A stretch of DNA of 64,000 bases from the NCBI GenBank assembly GCA_022818135.1, contig JAFMSR010000016.1, positions 3,097,290 through 3,161,289 of the forward strand, written 5' to 3'. Numbering within the stretch: position 1 is the stretch's first letter; each line of letters begins with the position of its first letter. The notes under the pieces were generated by a model. That model had not been told where the DNA came from, did no database searches, and worked only from the letters and a program-made list of their open reading frames with translations. The stretch comes from Saxidomus purpurata (taxonomy: Eukaryota; Mollusca; Bivalvia; Venerida; Veneridae). Both the position numbers and the translations under genes were made by a program. Below are positions 47,001 through 58,261 of the stretch, one piece after another.

Positions 47001-47935
47001 TACTGGAAATTTCCGCCGATATGAACAAAACAACATAAACAAAAACTCAGAACTCGGTAAAAAATTAGCGGACCTATATACACACAAATAAATCCATTCG
47101 GTGAACTAACATTGAATTGTATAGTTTCTATTACAGATGAAAACGTTTCGATACTGCTCTTAGTGCTCAATATTATTACTTCAACAATGAAAAATCTAGT
47201 TTGGTTACACATGTACCAAATGCAGATATTTTTAATACCGAAATAATAACGCTATTGTGTGTAAGTCATATCGGCGAAAATGTCTGGTACGATCGGCCTT
47301 TTGTGTGTTCTGGTCTGGTCTGGTCAGGGTTTTACCACATACCTAAATATTTACCGAAATGAACTGTTATTTGCCGAAAAAAAATTGGTTTAATATAAAT
47401 CACGAATATTCATCATTTTTATCATTTAACTATTCTGTGCCTTTGTAGCAAATTTAGAATACTGCATTGTTTACCAGTGGAATTTAGTTCAATGTCAGTA
47501 ACTTCAATGAAGTCTTGTAAGTATCGAAAACAAATTTATTCACTACTACCAATACGGTGATAAATTGATCATTGCCACCTCACCAGTGACTTCCAGTTAC
47601 GTTACCCCAAACATACGTTGCGCTGAGGCGCAACGCAATAAAACTCTGGCCTTAAATTGGCTCTTATATTAGGCGATGATGCAATTTTCTGTTGCTGGAG
47701 ATGTTCTTGACCCCTTGTTGAACTTCCATGTTAAAGATTTGTCCTAGATAAAGTTTAACATTCACCTCACAAGAAAGGTCATATATAAAATTAAATGAAT
47801 CTTTAGTATATGCAAAACATTCAAGAAAATATTAGATTTATCAATGGCAAATGTTTTTCTTACATAAAAGAATAAGCTGTTCTGTTTGTTTCTAAAATGT
47901 ACTCTTCCATCTATCAATATGCACGTACAGTACCA
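44095..47935. other. AT-rich DNA, no gene seen
   Basis: A hairpin TTGCTGCG-GGT-CGCAGCAA lies at 44237-44255. GTTGCGCTGAGGCGCAAC at about 47617 is another. Donor-like GGTAAGTTTA at about 46120 and CAGTAAGTATA at about 46540 could mark 5' UTR exons of the gene at 50712, but nothing coding supports this. Confidence 0.4.
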
Positions 47936-47940
47936 AAAAT

Positions 47941-48395
47941 TGTTGAAAAAATGAATAGCTCACAGTGCAGATCATGATCAGACAGCAAAATAATGAAAAG
48001 CTTACAATGCAGATCATGATCAGACAGCAAAAAAATGAATAGCGAACAGTGCAGATCATGATCAGACAGCAAAATAATGCATAACAAACAGTGCAGATCA
48101 TGATCTTACAACAAAAATGAATAGTGAACAGTGCAGATCATGATCAAACAGCAAAAAATAAATAGCCGGTGATGCAGAGCATGATCAGATAGAAAAATAT
48201 GAATAGCTGACATTGCAGATTTTGATCAGACAGCAAAATAAGAAAAGCTCACAGTGCAGATCATGATCAGACAGCATAAAATGGATGATCAGACAGCATA
48301 AAATAAATAGCTTACAGTTCAGATCATGATGAAACAGCCAAATAATGAATAGTGAATAGTGCAGATCATGATCAGACAGCAAAATAATGAGGCAT
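47941..48395 (+). repeat. 42-bp minisatellite
   Basis: About ten units built on CAGTGCAGATCATGATCAGA. The modal period is 42 bp, so frames stay open on the minus strand as a repeated 14-residue, Cys-rich string. Units are variable and one is partially duplicated near 48270. The repeated frame is a consequence of the period and not evidence of a gene. Confidence 0.85.
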
Positions 48396-48414
48396 AGAGC
48401 TTATATATATATAG

Positions 48415-48617
48415 ATATTCAGCATGTGGCATGACTCTACAAAGATTGTTCAAATCATGACCTCAGTGTCAAAATTGACCCTGCCCGGGGGTCTCTTGAT
48501 TTTACATAGGCTTATTCAGAGGAAAATGTGAAAATGGACCCTTTCAGCTATTTATGACATTGTATTATAGGCAATGGTAGACAGGTGAGCGATATAGGGC
48601 CATCATGGCCCTTTTGT
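48415..48617 (+). mobile_element. Family H2 fragment with 3' end
   Basis: One partial monomer (AAGATTGTTCAAATCATGACC) then GGTGAGCGATATAGGGCC, a hairpin GGGCCATCATGGCCC, and terminal TTTTGT, a one-base variant of the usual TCTTGT. Confidence 0.7.
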
Positions 48618-49793
48618 TTGATTATTGTTCCTTTTCAGCTTTAAATTTGAACATTTTTAGGCTTTACTTAGATGACTAAAATTACCAAAAAATTTGTTCG
48701 AGTCAAATCGGAAAATAATGTCTTCTTGAAGTAACTTGAAGTAACATGTCCAAAAAATAGTACACTTACTGGTTCAATTTTTCAATGTTAAGAACGTTCA
48801 CGGATTGAGCATTCAAAAAACCATTCGCCTCTTAAAACTCTGTCAAAAACTATTTCAAATATGCACATTAGATTTGAAGGATCATTATTGTTCCTTAATT
48901 CCCAGTTGAAATGAATGTTAATTTACATATGGTTTGCCTAGGAGGCAGACTACAGTTTTCTTGGCTTTTCACACAACACTCGACTCTGCAACTTTAAAAC
49001 CACAACTCAAACACTGTAATCACATACCTGAAACAAATGTAGTATATTTTTAGCATGATCATGTGTGACTCAATAAAAAATGCCAGTAATTTCAGTCCGA
49101 AACCAAAACCTTCATCCACCAGCTCAGCATTCTGTGTTTTCAAATATCGCGAAATCTGACGACAAAATAACACAGTTTGCTAATGTTTGCACTACCACTA
49201 AAAATTCTTCTACACTGATGGAACCAACTGCTACACTGTTTCCGACTCTTGAAACACTGTAAATCAAGAAAACAAGCTCCATGCTACAAGGATTCCATAC
49301 CGTTTTTTCAAAATTTCAAATCTCCAAGGGTCCCTGTCAAAATGAAACTTGCATTCCCGGCTAATTCTAGACAGACATGCTTTCGTACTTGGCAGCCATT
49401 ACGTCACTACTGCAAGGTCAATGTCACTGGTTTCACTTTCATCAAATCACTAAATCTCAATACTTGACAATGAAAATGCATATATATAGCATGTATAAAT
49501 ATTTTCAGCCAAGACCATGCACTTGGATCTGCATTTTACCTCTAATTTGTAAAATTAACCCTGGCCAATTTGTCACTAACAGTCTGAAACCGTATACTGC
49601 CTCCCTAGCGTATAAATATGCTAATATTGTTGCTGGAAGTGTTGGTGCAAACTTATCATGTGACCATATCAAAGTAGATCTTGTGTGACGTAGTAACAGG
49701 TGTGTGGAGTATTAAAAAAATGTAGATGTTATCAATCAAATACTAATGCCTTAATTTGCTTAGACTGTCATATTATGTACTTAAATAATATAT
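48618..49793. other. No supported gene
   Basis: Overlapping open frames at 49080-49690 have a fairly protein-like Ser/Thr-rich composition, but lie in three different frames without convincing splice sites. I leave them uncalled. Confidence 0.4.
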
Positions 49794-49798
49794 ACAGA

Positions 49799-50485
49799 CA
49801 GTGATTTTTTTGCGCTGATTTGCCTCAGAAATTCGGCGTCTTCCCTATTGACAAAAATGGTCAATATTCCCCAACAAAGGCTTCAAAATTCCCAAAATTG
49901 AGAAGATTTTTCCCAATTAGATTGATTTCTTGTGAAAGTTGAACTAAAACAATGCAAATAATCATGAAATTCCGACTCTTATTATGGTTTATTCGCAGAA
50001 TTCTGTTGCCAATTTGACACGGATCACGGCATAGTACGGCATTTAGTATGACTTTCATCACAGTTGCTAAACGCTTTTTCATGCGTCAAAATGTGTTGGT
50101 AAAACAATTGTTAGAAAATACGCTAATTATCGAAAAATGTCGCATATTTCCAAATATTATAATAAGAAAATAAAGCCATCAGCACTCCGGACATTCGAAC
50201 ATCTTTTTGTAAAGTTAAATCGTCTTACTCATCATAGTTTGGACCCTGTAATGTGTTTATGTCACCAAAAAAGACAGCTTTAAAGGAATGAAACGTAGAA
50301 AGATGAAGTTGTAAATTAAAGAAGCAAGGACATTTAAATGACATAAATTTACCTTAAAATAAAACTTTTCAAAATGATATTTTTATTAAGTTTTGTTAAT
50401 TTTTCCCAATTTTAAAGTTTATCGCGCTAAAAATTCCCAATTTGAAAGGCATGGGCTGTTGCCAAAAAAAGCAAAAAAATCACTA
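49799..50485. mobile_element. MITE, CAGTGATTTTTTTGC termini, 687 bp
   Basis: The left end CAGTGATTTTTTTGC and the inverted right end TAGTGATTTTTTTGC are flanked by ACAGA on both sides (49794-49798, 50486-50490). The interior carries AATTCCCAAAATT-type words near each end, like the MITEs at 22893 and 29703. It has the same 5-bp target size as those two. Confidence 0.8.
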
Positions 50486-50722
50486 ACAGACAGATATGTA
50501 GCATGCCAGTACAACAGGGAACCAGACTACTGTTTTGTCATGATGTTATACACATTTAACTACCGAAAATGTAGGAAAGTACCAGCAAGAATTGTTTTAG
50601 ACTTTTGTTACGGAATTTAGCTGTAACTTTGACATATGTTATACACACTTCAATCCCTGAAACTGTGGAAATAAGGTGCTATTACTCTATACATATTTCT
50701 TACTATTTCAGAAAGTTGGACA

Positions 50723-50771
50723 ATGATTTCATTGATTTGCCTGGCTTTAACTTTGGCCTGTTCTCAGAAGG
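50723..50771 (+). CDS. Signal-peptide coding exon of an unidentified secreted protein
   Basis: An acceptor TTCTTACTATTTCAG ends at 50711. An 11-nt 5' UTR stub and an ATG follow, then 16 codons and one base to a strong donor AAGG|GTAAGT (50772). The peptide MISLICLALTLACSQK is a typical short signal peptide: an uncharged hydrophobic core of about 11 residues, with a small or polar boundary near Ala-Cys-Ser. A separate small signal-peptide exon ending in phase 1 is common in metazoan secreted proteins. No downstream exon could be found before the H2 element at 51215 or beyond it in the window, so the mature protein is unknown. Introns of such genes often hold the kinds of repeats seen downstream. 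Confidence 0.6.
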
Positions 50772-51214
50772 GTAAGTTTAATGTTTAATACTTTCAAAGT
50801 ATAGTCCTTGTTAGCTCAAATGAGTCAAAAAAGGTTTTTGTGCTTCCCGAAGTTAGGGGAGAGCCATTTTGGCTGCCCGTCTAGATTCTTATTGTACGGA
50901 CGTAACACATACCACACTGTTGGTCACATTTTTCAAAATTTTCATGTGTGAAATTATATATAATAATGAGCTTACTCAATCTTTACTCCTCGTTATCCAA
51001 AACAATATTGATTGTACACAGTATATAGGCCACTATTGAATAAATGTTCAAAGTTTGAATTTTCATTTTTAACCGATTGAAATCATCGTTTAAAATCATG
51101 TTTGAATCGGTTGTTTTCTTAAAATAAATGGGGACGATTTTTGCGTTATCCAATAAACAGTCAGGGTTGTAACTTGTTTCAGTTATTTTAGATAACTTCT
51201 ACAAGTTATATTTT

Positions 51215-52193
51215 TAGCTCACCTGGCTATGCCAGGGTGAGCTTTTCTGATCGATGATTGTCCGTCGTCCGTCGTCCGTCAACATTTTGATTCAAATGAC
51301 ATCTCCTCTGAAACCTCTAGGCCAATGTTGATAAAACTATGCAGGAATGTTCCTTGCATGAAGCTCTACCAAAATTGTTCAAAGAATTCCATTCCATACA
51401 GAACTCTGGTTGCTATGGGAACAAATAGGAAAAACTTTAAAAATCTTCTTCTCTGAAACCACAAGGTCTAGAGCTTAGATATTTGATATGTAGCATTGTA
51501 TAGTGGACTTCTACCAAGATTGTTCAAATTATGAGCCCCGGGTCAAAATTGACCCCGCGCGGGTGGGCTCTTAGTTTTGCATAGGCTTTATATAGGAAAA
51601 ACTTAAAAAAACTTCTTCTCTGAAACCACAAGGCCTAGAGCTTAGATATTTGGCATGTAGCATTGTCTAATGGACCTCTACCAAGATTGTTCAAATTATG
51701 AACCCCGGGTCAAAATTGACCCCACGTGGGTAGGCACTTAGTTTTGCATAGGAATATATAGGAAAAACTTTAAAAATCTTCTTCTCTGAAACCACAAGGC
51801 CTAGATCTTAGATATTTGGCATGAAGCATTGGCTAGTGGACCTCTACCAAGATTGTTCAAATTATGAGCCCCGGATCAAAATTGACCCCGCACGGGGGGT
51901 CACTTAGTTTTACATAGGCTTATGTAGGAAAAACTTTAAAAATCTTCTTCTCTGAAACCACAAGGCCTAGAGCTTAGATATTTGGCATGTAGCATTGGCT
52001 AGTGGACCTCTACCAAGATTGTTCAAATTATGACCCCCGGGGTCAAAATTGACCTTCTCCGGGGGGGATCATTTGTTTTACAAAGGCGTATATAGGAAAA
52101 CTTATTTGGTATATAACATTATCTAGTGATCTTCCACCAGGCAAGTGGACTTGTACCAAGGTGAGCGATATAGGGCCATCTTGGCCCTCTTGT
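51215..52193 (+). mobile_element. Minisatellite element family H2, complete copy
   Basis: The 5' end T|TAGCTCACCTGGC folds on GCCAGGGTGAGCT, followed by the GTCCGTCGTCCGTCGTCCG header. About five monomers of 166 bp follow (CTTCTTCTCTGAAACCACA; CAAGATTGTTCAAATTATGA). The tail has AAGGTGAGCGATAT, hairpin GGGCCATCTTGGCCC, and terminal TCTTGT. The 3' flank is shared for about 40 bp with the partial copy ending at 37372. Confidence 0.8.
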
Positions 52194-52561
52194 TCTTTTA
52201 TTCATCACCTAATCACTTCTTTAAGTTATTTTTCAGTCATGATCACAAGTTATTTTCGTCCAAACAGTACAAAGATTTAACATCATTTTTAGGTGTCCTA
52301 AGGACAACTAAGACCGGTGTTTTGAAGATTCTTTTCTTAAACCGAAAACGGATTATTCTCATCTGAAAATCGTCCGACACAAAATAGTTCAACAATCAGA
52401 ATCAAACATTTGACAATGTACGTAAATGTCCGAAAACACTTCATGCTTGTTGAATAATTCATCCTGGACTCTATACAATCATTTATCATACAAAACCATT
52501 TTCGTCATAATGTTGATATATTTTTTCTACACATAGTATGCTCAGAGTCAGATTGTTTTAT

Positions 52562-53761
52562 TATGCCCCCGTGTGTCCGTCCGTCCGTCCGTCTGTGCGC
52601 ACGCACGATGGGTACCTTGGCTGGTAGGAGGTGTGGCCTAAGACAATAGAAATCTATTGTCTTCATTCCGTCTTTTGTCCCTTAAGTGGTCATTCTTTTG
52701 TCCCTTAAGTGCTCACTCTATTGTTCGAGAACAATGGAAAAACCACCTAATAACACAATCGTATGGGCGTCCGTCCCCACTTACAAATTAATGTCCGGAC
52801 CGTAACTCTGTCATGCATTGAAGGATTTAAAACAAACTTGGCACACATGTCTAGCACATCAAGACGACGTGTCGCGTGCAAGACCCACGTCCCTAGCTCA
52901 AAGGTCAAGGTCATACTTAGAGTTTGAAGGTAATGGATTCCTCTATATATGCATATATGCACACATTCGTGTCCGGACTGTAACTTTGTCATGCATTGAA
53001 GGATTTTAAAATAACTTGGCACAAATGTCTAACACATTAAGACGACGTGTCGCGTGCAAGACCCATGTCCCAAGCTCAAAGGTCAAGGTCATACTTAGAG
53101 TTTGAAGGTAATGGATTCCTCTATATATGCATATATACACACATTTGTTTCCGGACTGTAACTTTGTCATGCATTGAAGGATTTTAAAATAATTTGGCAC
53201 AAATGTCTAGCACATCAAGAGGACGTGTCGCATGCAAGACCCTTGTCCCTAGCTCAAAGGTCAAGGTAACACTTAGAGTTTGAAGGTAATGGATTCCTCT
53301 ATATATGCATATATGCACACATTCGTGTCTGGACTGTAACTTTGTCATGCCTTGAAGGATTTTAAAATAATTTGGCACAAATGTCTAGCACATCAAGAGG
53401 ACGTGTCGCGTGCAAGACCAACATCCCTACCACAAAGGTCAAGGTCACACTTAGAGTTTATAGGTAATGGAATCCTGTATATATGCATACATTTGTGTCC
53501 GGACTATAACTTTATCATGCTTCGAAGGATTTTAAAATAACTTTGCACAAATGTCTAGCACATCAAGCGGATGTGTTGCGTGCAAGACCCAAGTCCCTAC
53601 CTCAAAGGTCAAGGTCACACTTAGTGTTTAAAGTAATGGAATACTGTATGCATGGAAGGATTTTAAAATGACATAGCACATTTATTGAGTACATGGAGAG
53701 GACACAGACTGTGAGGCACCTCTTTTGCGGGCATTCGTCACTTGTGAGGGACAGCTCTTGT
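52562..53761 (+). mobile_element. Minisatellite element family H4, copy b
   Basis: The 5' end T|TATGCCCCC is followed by a (GTCC)n header. A spacer holds a tight palindrome (AAGACAATAGA, AA, TCTATTGTCTT, 52640-52663). About five 178-bp monomers follow. The tail has TTGCGGGCATT, hairpin TCACTTGTGA, and terminal ACAGCTCTTGT, as in 25135-26031. Confidence 0.8.
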
Positions 53762-56130
53762 TTATACTGTAAACAGGCCCCCCTTCACATATTATCCGCC
53801 ATCGAAGAAAATAGTCGGGGCAAACAATATTCCCGATCGGAGGATCTCGGCAGATTCTGTTAACCCATGCCAAGGTGTTCCGATTGATAGTTACGGGTTA
53901 TTTTTCCGCCAGTTGTAACGAGAACAAATTGACTGACCTTGACTATATCGTCTTCCAGTGATAATGACAAACCAGGGTGAATGTGAGAATATCCGTTAAG
54001 AAAGGAGAAGGGCAAAAATCGGCCAAGATTTCCCGAACACGTATGCAAATTGCTTAAGCGTTAAGTCAGCCTTGAGTGATTCGTAAATAAATTAAAATGT
54101 ATCTAAACTCTTTTCAAAGGAGAATTTCTCTTTAACCGGAAGCATTTATTTATAAATTCACTACTGTACATATAAAATTGAGTATGGTTTATCTCAGACA
54201 ATGACAGACATACAATGTGCATATTACTATCATGTTATGTTATCAGTGGTATATCTTTTTATCATAATCATCTTTGATAATGGCTAAATCAAGGGGGGTA
54301 AACAGACTGAACCGTACCTAAACATACAAGATGGTGGCACGACACTAAAATGTGAGTTTTTCCTAAATATTTTATTCTTCAAAATTTTCTTGAGAATGGC
54401 ACCTGACTATCAACCTGCTACACACTTTTTGGAACCACACCGCCTTTGTAGATATGCAATTACTTGTGTAGTTTTATTGAAATGCTGGTCATCCGACACG
54501 AGTCGAGGGAAAATGTGACTAAAATCGTAGGGTAAGGTTCAGGTCATTTTGCTAAAATGGTCCTTTTCTTGAAATATTCTCGATGATATATACTTTGATC
54601 TGTTGGGAAAAAGTCTTTGAAGAGTACTTGAATTTGAAAATAAAACCAGTGAAGTTTTTTAAAGTCATTGAATTGGTATGTTCCGCGTAAAAAACGTCCA
54701 AAATAGTTGTATCACGCCTTAAAATGATGAGAAAACAGTCTGTATCAGTCCATCGAACCTGTTCACGTGTGATGTATCAACTACATACCGAACTCGGGAA
54801 TTTAGACACGCTTGCTACCAGAGTGATTTCCCTTTACCAAAAGTCATGGTCGCGGAAAATTTGTGAAAGTTAGCCGAAATAAGAGCATTTTATCATCAAC
54901 ATTGCTCAAGAATGATAGTTATAAAGCATGGATCAAAGATTTTAAGGGGCACAAACACAAGACTTAGTGTACTTGCGTTGTGATGGATAAACTTATAGAC
55001 ATTGCGCAATATTAGCGAAAGTGCCTTGAAGAGTCATCAACGAAAAGAAAAGCATTTATAAACAAAATCTGACAAGAGTCAATACAGTTGTTCTTCATGA
55101 CAGAAAATCTAGATTTGAATAGCATGTAAATATTGAGATTATCAACATGAATTTTGCTTGATATTAATTTGAATAACCAAGATACATATCAACATTTGAC
55201 TATGTATCCCGACATGAAGTCGGTTTTTGCGCATCATTTTAGTCCTTGAAATTTGGAAAAAAGTCCTTGAAAAGTCCTTGAAAAGTACTTGAATTTTGTC
55301 TCGGAACTTCTGTATGAACCATGTTCTATGTACGTTATATCATGTGAATAAGTTCACTGCATTTCAAGAAAACGCCTTTACATGCTTTACTAGTAATAAT
55401 ATTATTGTAAAAGGGTAGCTAAAGGCTTAGCCGACTCTTCACATGAAAGTAAACTATAAAAAAGTTTGGCCGCATACATGTACATTGTATTGTGTTTTGC
55501 AAATTCTAGAGTATGCTATCTTGCAAAAATAGTTTCGAATCAGCAGTGTATTCAAAGTGAAGCCTGACATGAAGTGCATAAATTCTCACACGATACACAA
55601 GATTTCTTACAATGGTTTGTAACTGCCTAGCTTAGTTAGTAACTAATTACTATTTTCATTGCATTACATGTACATTTATTACATCGAGAATAATAATATC
55701 TGCCATGTGTTTAAGTTTCGGATCGGAATATCCGCCTTGAGGGTACTTGCCCATTGGGCGGTAACGAGGCTTACCAAGTTATTGCCCATGGGCAGGTAAC
55801 CGAAAGACGAATATTCTGATCCAAACCTCAAACACATGATTAATTTTTTTCTTGCATATCGCAAACCTAATGTACCATTTCAGCGAATTCTTTGTAAATA
55901 ACATACGTACGAGACTATTTTCTTTAGTAGTGGAGTAATTTACATTTCCATTCATTTGTGGCGTCATTAAACTATAAGTTGCATTCATACACGACGTCAT
56001 TCAACAGCCCGTGACTTGTCTGTAACGGGTGCTCCAGACAGAGATTTCCGGAACGGGTAAAATCGTTGAAAATACCAATGCGATATGCAAGAAACAAGCC
56101 AAATCTGTTTTTAGTATGAAACTCTATAAT
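53762..56130. other. No supported gene
   Basis: A minus-strand frame at 54048-53860 is protein-like and includes a possible donor (CAAG|GTCAGT). No acceptor or conserved motif supports it. Repeated AAAGTCCTTGAAAAGT words occur near 54612 and 55255. Confidence 0.4.
55704..55838. repeat. Foldback element, arms of about 60 bp
   Basis: CATGTGTTTAAGTTTCGGAT at the left is matched by the reversed right end (CATGTGTTTGAGGTTTGGAT), and similarity continues through TATCCG/TATTCG to TTGCCCAT(T/G)GGGC. The whole 135 bp can fold into one long hairpin. It is either a very short MITE or a structured RNA candidate. Confidence 0.7.
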
Positions 56131-56792
56131 CATGTTAAGTTTAAGAAAATTTTATTATGCGGTTAGAATGTTAATTCCTTCTTTGTCTAAATAAATTATA
56201 TAGAAACAGCAGCGAACGTCTTTAAGTTGAAGTAATATGATATCTAAGGGTTCAACAGTCATACACAATTAATTGGACAGATTGTTACAAGTATGACAAC
56301 TTCTATTTTAAATTTGATTTTTGATGAAAAGTAGAGCTATTGCACTCGCCTCGGCATTTTTTTAAAGTTTACAAATTATTTCAGTGATCATTTAAATCAA
56401 GGATTTGTTTAAATGCATTTAACATTTAACAATTACGTAACTTATGAAATCCATTTTGGACTCGCACACTATAACCAATTTTCAGCTAAAATGTTACTTA
56501 GATAGAGGTATATATCAACTAGAGCTGTCAGTAAGACAGCGCTCGCCTTTCTCAGTGCTTAACTTTGAATTTGCCAGTAAAAGGGGCTTAACTCCATCAA
56601 AATTCAAATCAGCGTTAGGGGCTTCGTTTCTTCTGATGTGCACTTTGATAGTAAATAAAAAGTTTAAGTTTCAAGCCAATAGCTTAGATAATTATAAAGA
56701 TATTGGACTGTACGAAAATGTTTAAACACATAAATACTAAGTTGAAAGGGGACATAATTATGTCCAAATTCAAATCGGAGTATGAAGATTGT

Positions 56793-58137
56793 TATACCCC
56801 CAAAACGAAGTTTAGGGGGGTATATAGGAGTCACCCGGTGGTTGGTCGGTCTGTTGCATTTTCCTTGTCCGGAGCATAACTTAAAAACTACTAGTTGGAA
56901 TTCAATACAACTTCATACAATGGTCAAGCACATTGAGAGGAAGTGCAGTGCACAAGAACTATAACTCCATCTTGACTAATTACAGAGTTATTGCCCTTTG
57001 TTACTTTTCCTTGTCCGGAGCATAACTTGAAAACTACTAGTTGGAATTCAATACAATTTCATACAATGATCAAGCACACTCAGAGGAAGTAAAGGGTACA
57101 AGAACTATAACTCTATCTTGAGTATTTACTGAGTTATTGCCCTTTGTTACTTTTCCTTGTCTGAAGCATAACTTGAAAACTACTAGTTGGAATTCAATAC
57201 AACTTCATACAATGGTCAAGCACATTGAGAGGAAGTGTAGTGCACAAGAACCAGAACTCTATCTTGACTAATTACAGAGTTATTACCCTTTGTTACTTTT
57301 TCTTGTCTGAAGCATAAATTGAAAACTACTGGTTGGAATTCAATACAATTTCATACAATGATCAAGCACACTCAGAGGAAGTGCAGTGTACAAGAACTAT
57401 AACTCTATCTTGAGTATTTACTGAGTTATTGCCCTTTGTTACTTTTCCTTGTCCGAAGCATTACTTGAAAACTACTAGTTGGAATTCAATACAACCTCAT
57501 ACAATGGTCAAGTACATTGAGAGGAAGTGCAGTGCACAGGAACCATAACTCCATCTTGACTCATTACAGAGTTATTACCCTTTGTTACTTTTCCTTGTCC
57601 AGAGCATCATTCGAAAACTACTAGTTTGAATTCAATACAACTTCATACAATAGTCAAGCACAATGAAAGGAAGTGCAGTGCACAGGAACCATAACTCCAT
57701 CTTGACTAATTACAGGGTTATTGCCCTTTGTTACTTTTCCTTGTCTGGAGCACGATTCAAAAACTACAAGTTGGAATTCAATACAACTTCATACAATGGT
57801 CAAGCACAATGAGAGGAAGTGCAGTGCAAAAGAACAATAACTCTATCTTGACTCATTTCAGAGTTATTGCCCTTTGTTACTTTTACTTGTCTGGAGCATG
57901 ATTCGAAAACTATTGGTTGGAATTCAATACAACTTCATACAATGGTCAAGCACATTAATGGAAGTGCAGTGTACAAGAACCATAACTCTATCTTGACAAA
58001 TTACAGAGTTATTGCTAAGAACAATATCTCTTTTTAGTTTGTTTCCAAGGTATGATGTTATTACGAACTTCTTCAGTTTATAAAGCAGTCTTTCGGGGTA
58101 TTAATCACATTTAGTGATAGCTTTAGTTTCTTCTTGT
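56793..58137 (+). mobile_element. Minisatellite element family T, copy 1
   Basis: The 5' end T|TATACCCCC folds on GGGGGGTATA, followed by a GGTTGGTCGGTC header. About eight monomers of 146 bp follow (TTGGAATTCAATACAACTTC; GAGGAAGTGCAGTGCACA). The tail has TTTCGGGGTATTA (inverted copy of the 5' arm), hairpin ATCAC-ATTTA-GTGAT, and TTTCTTCTTGT. Confidence 0.8.
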
Positions 58138-58261
58138 GTAGAATTAGATAGTTAAAACTATTCTAAGTTTCAAGTCATTAGCTTTGATAGTAACCGAGAT
58201 ATTTGACGTTATATAAAAGATGACTTAAAATCCCCTAAATTCTTAGTTAAAAATGGCATAA

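Noticed and set aside
46874..47212. Minus-strand 112-codon frame
   Set aside because: Hydrophobic, AT-driven composition with no splice or motif support; likely chance in AT-rich DNA.
47941..48395. Regular repeats resembling a CRISPR array or a repetitive Cys-rich protein
   Set aside because: There are no unique spacers and units simply vary around a 42-bp period. The open minus-strand frame follows from a period divisible by three, and the locus is eukaryotic.
49080..49690. Three overlapping plus-strand frames, Ser/Thr-rich
   Set aside because: They are in different phases without usable splice sites between them, and no domain is recognisable.
53860..54048. Minus-strand 62-codon frame with natural-looking composition and a possible GTCAGT donor
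   Set aside because: No acceptor, no conserved motif and no second exon. It would need transcript evidence.
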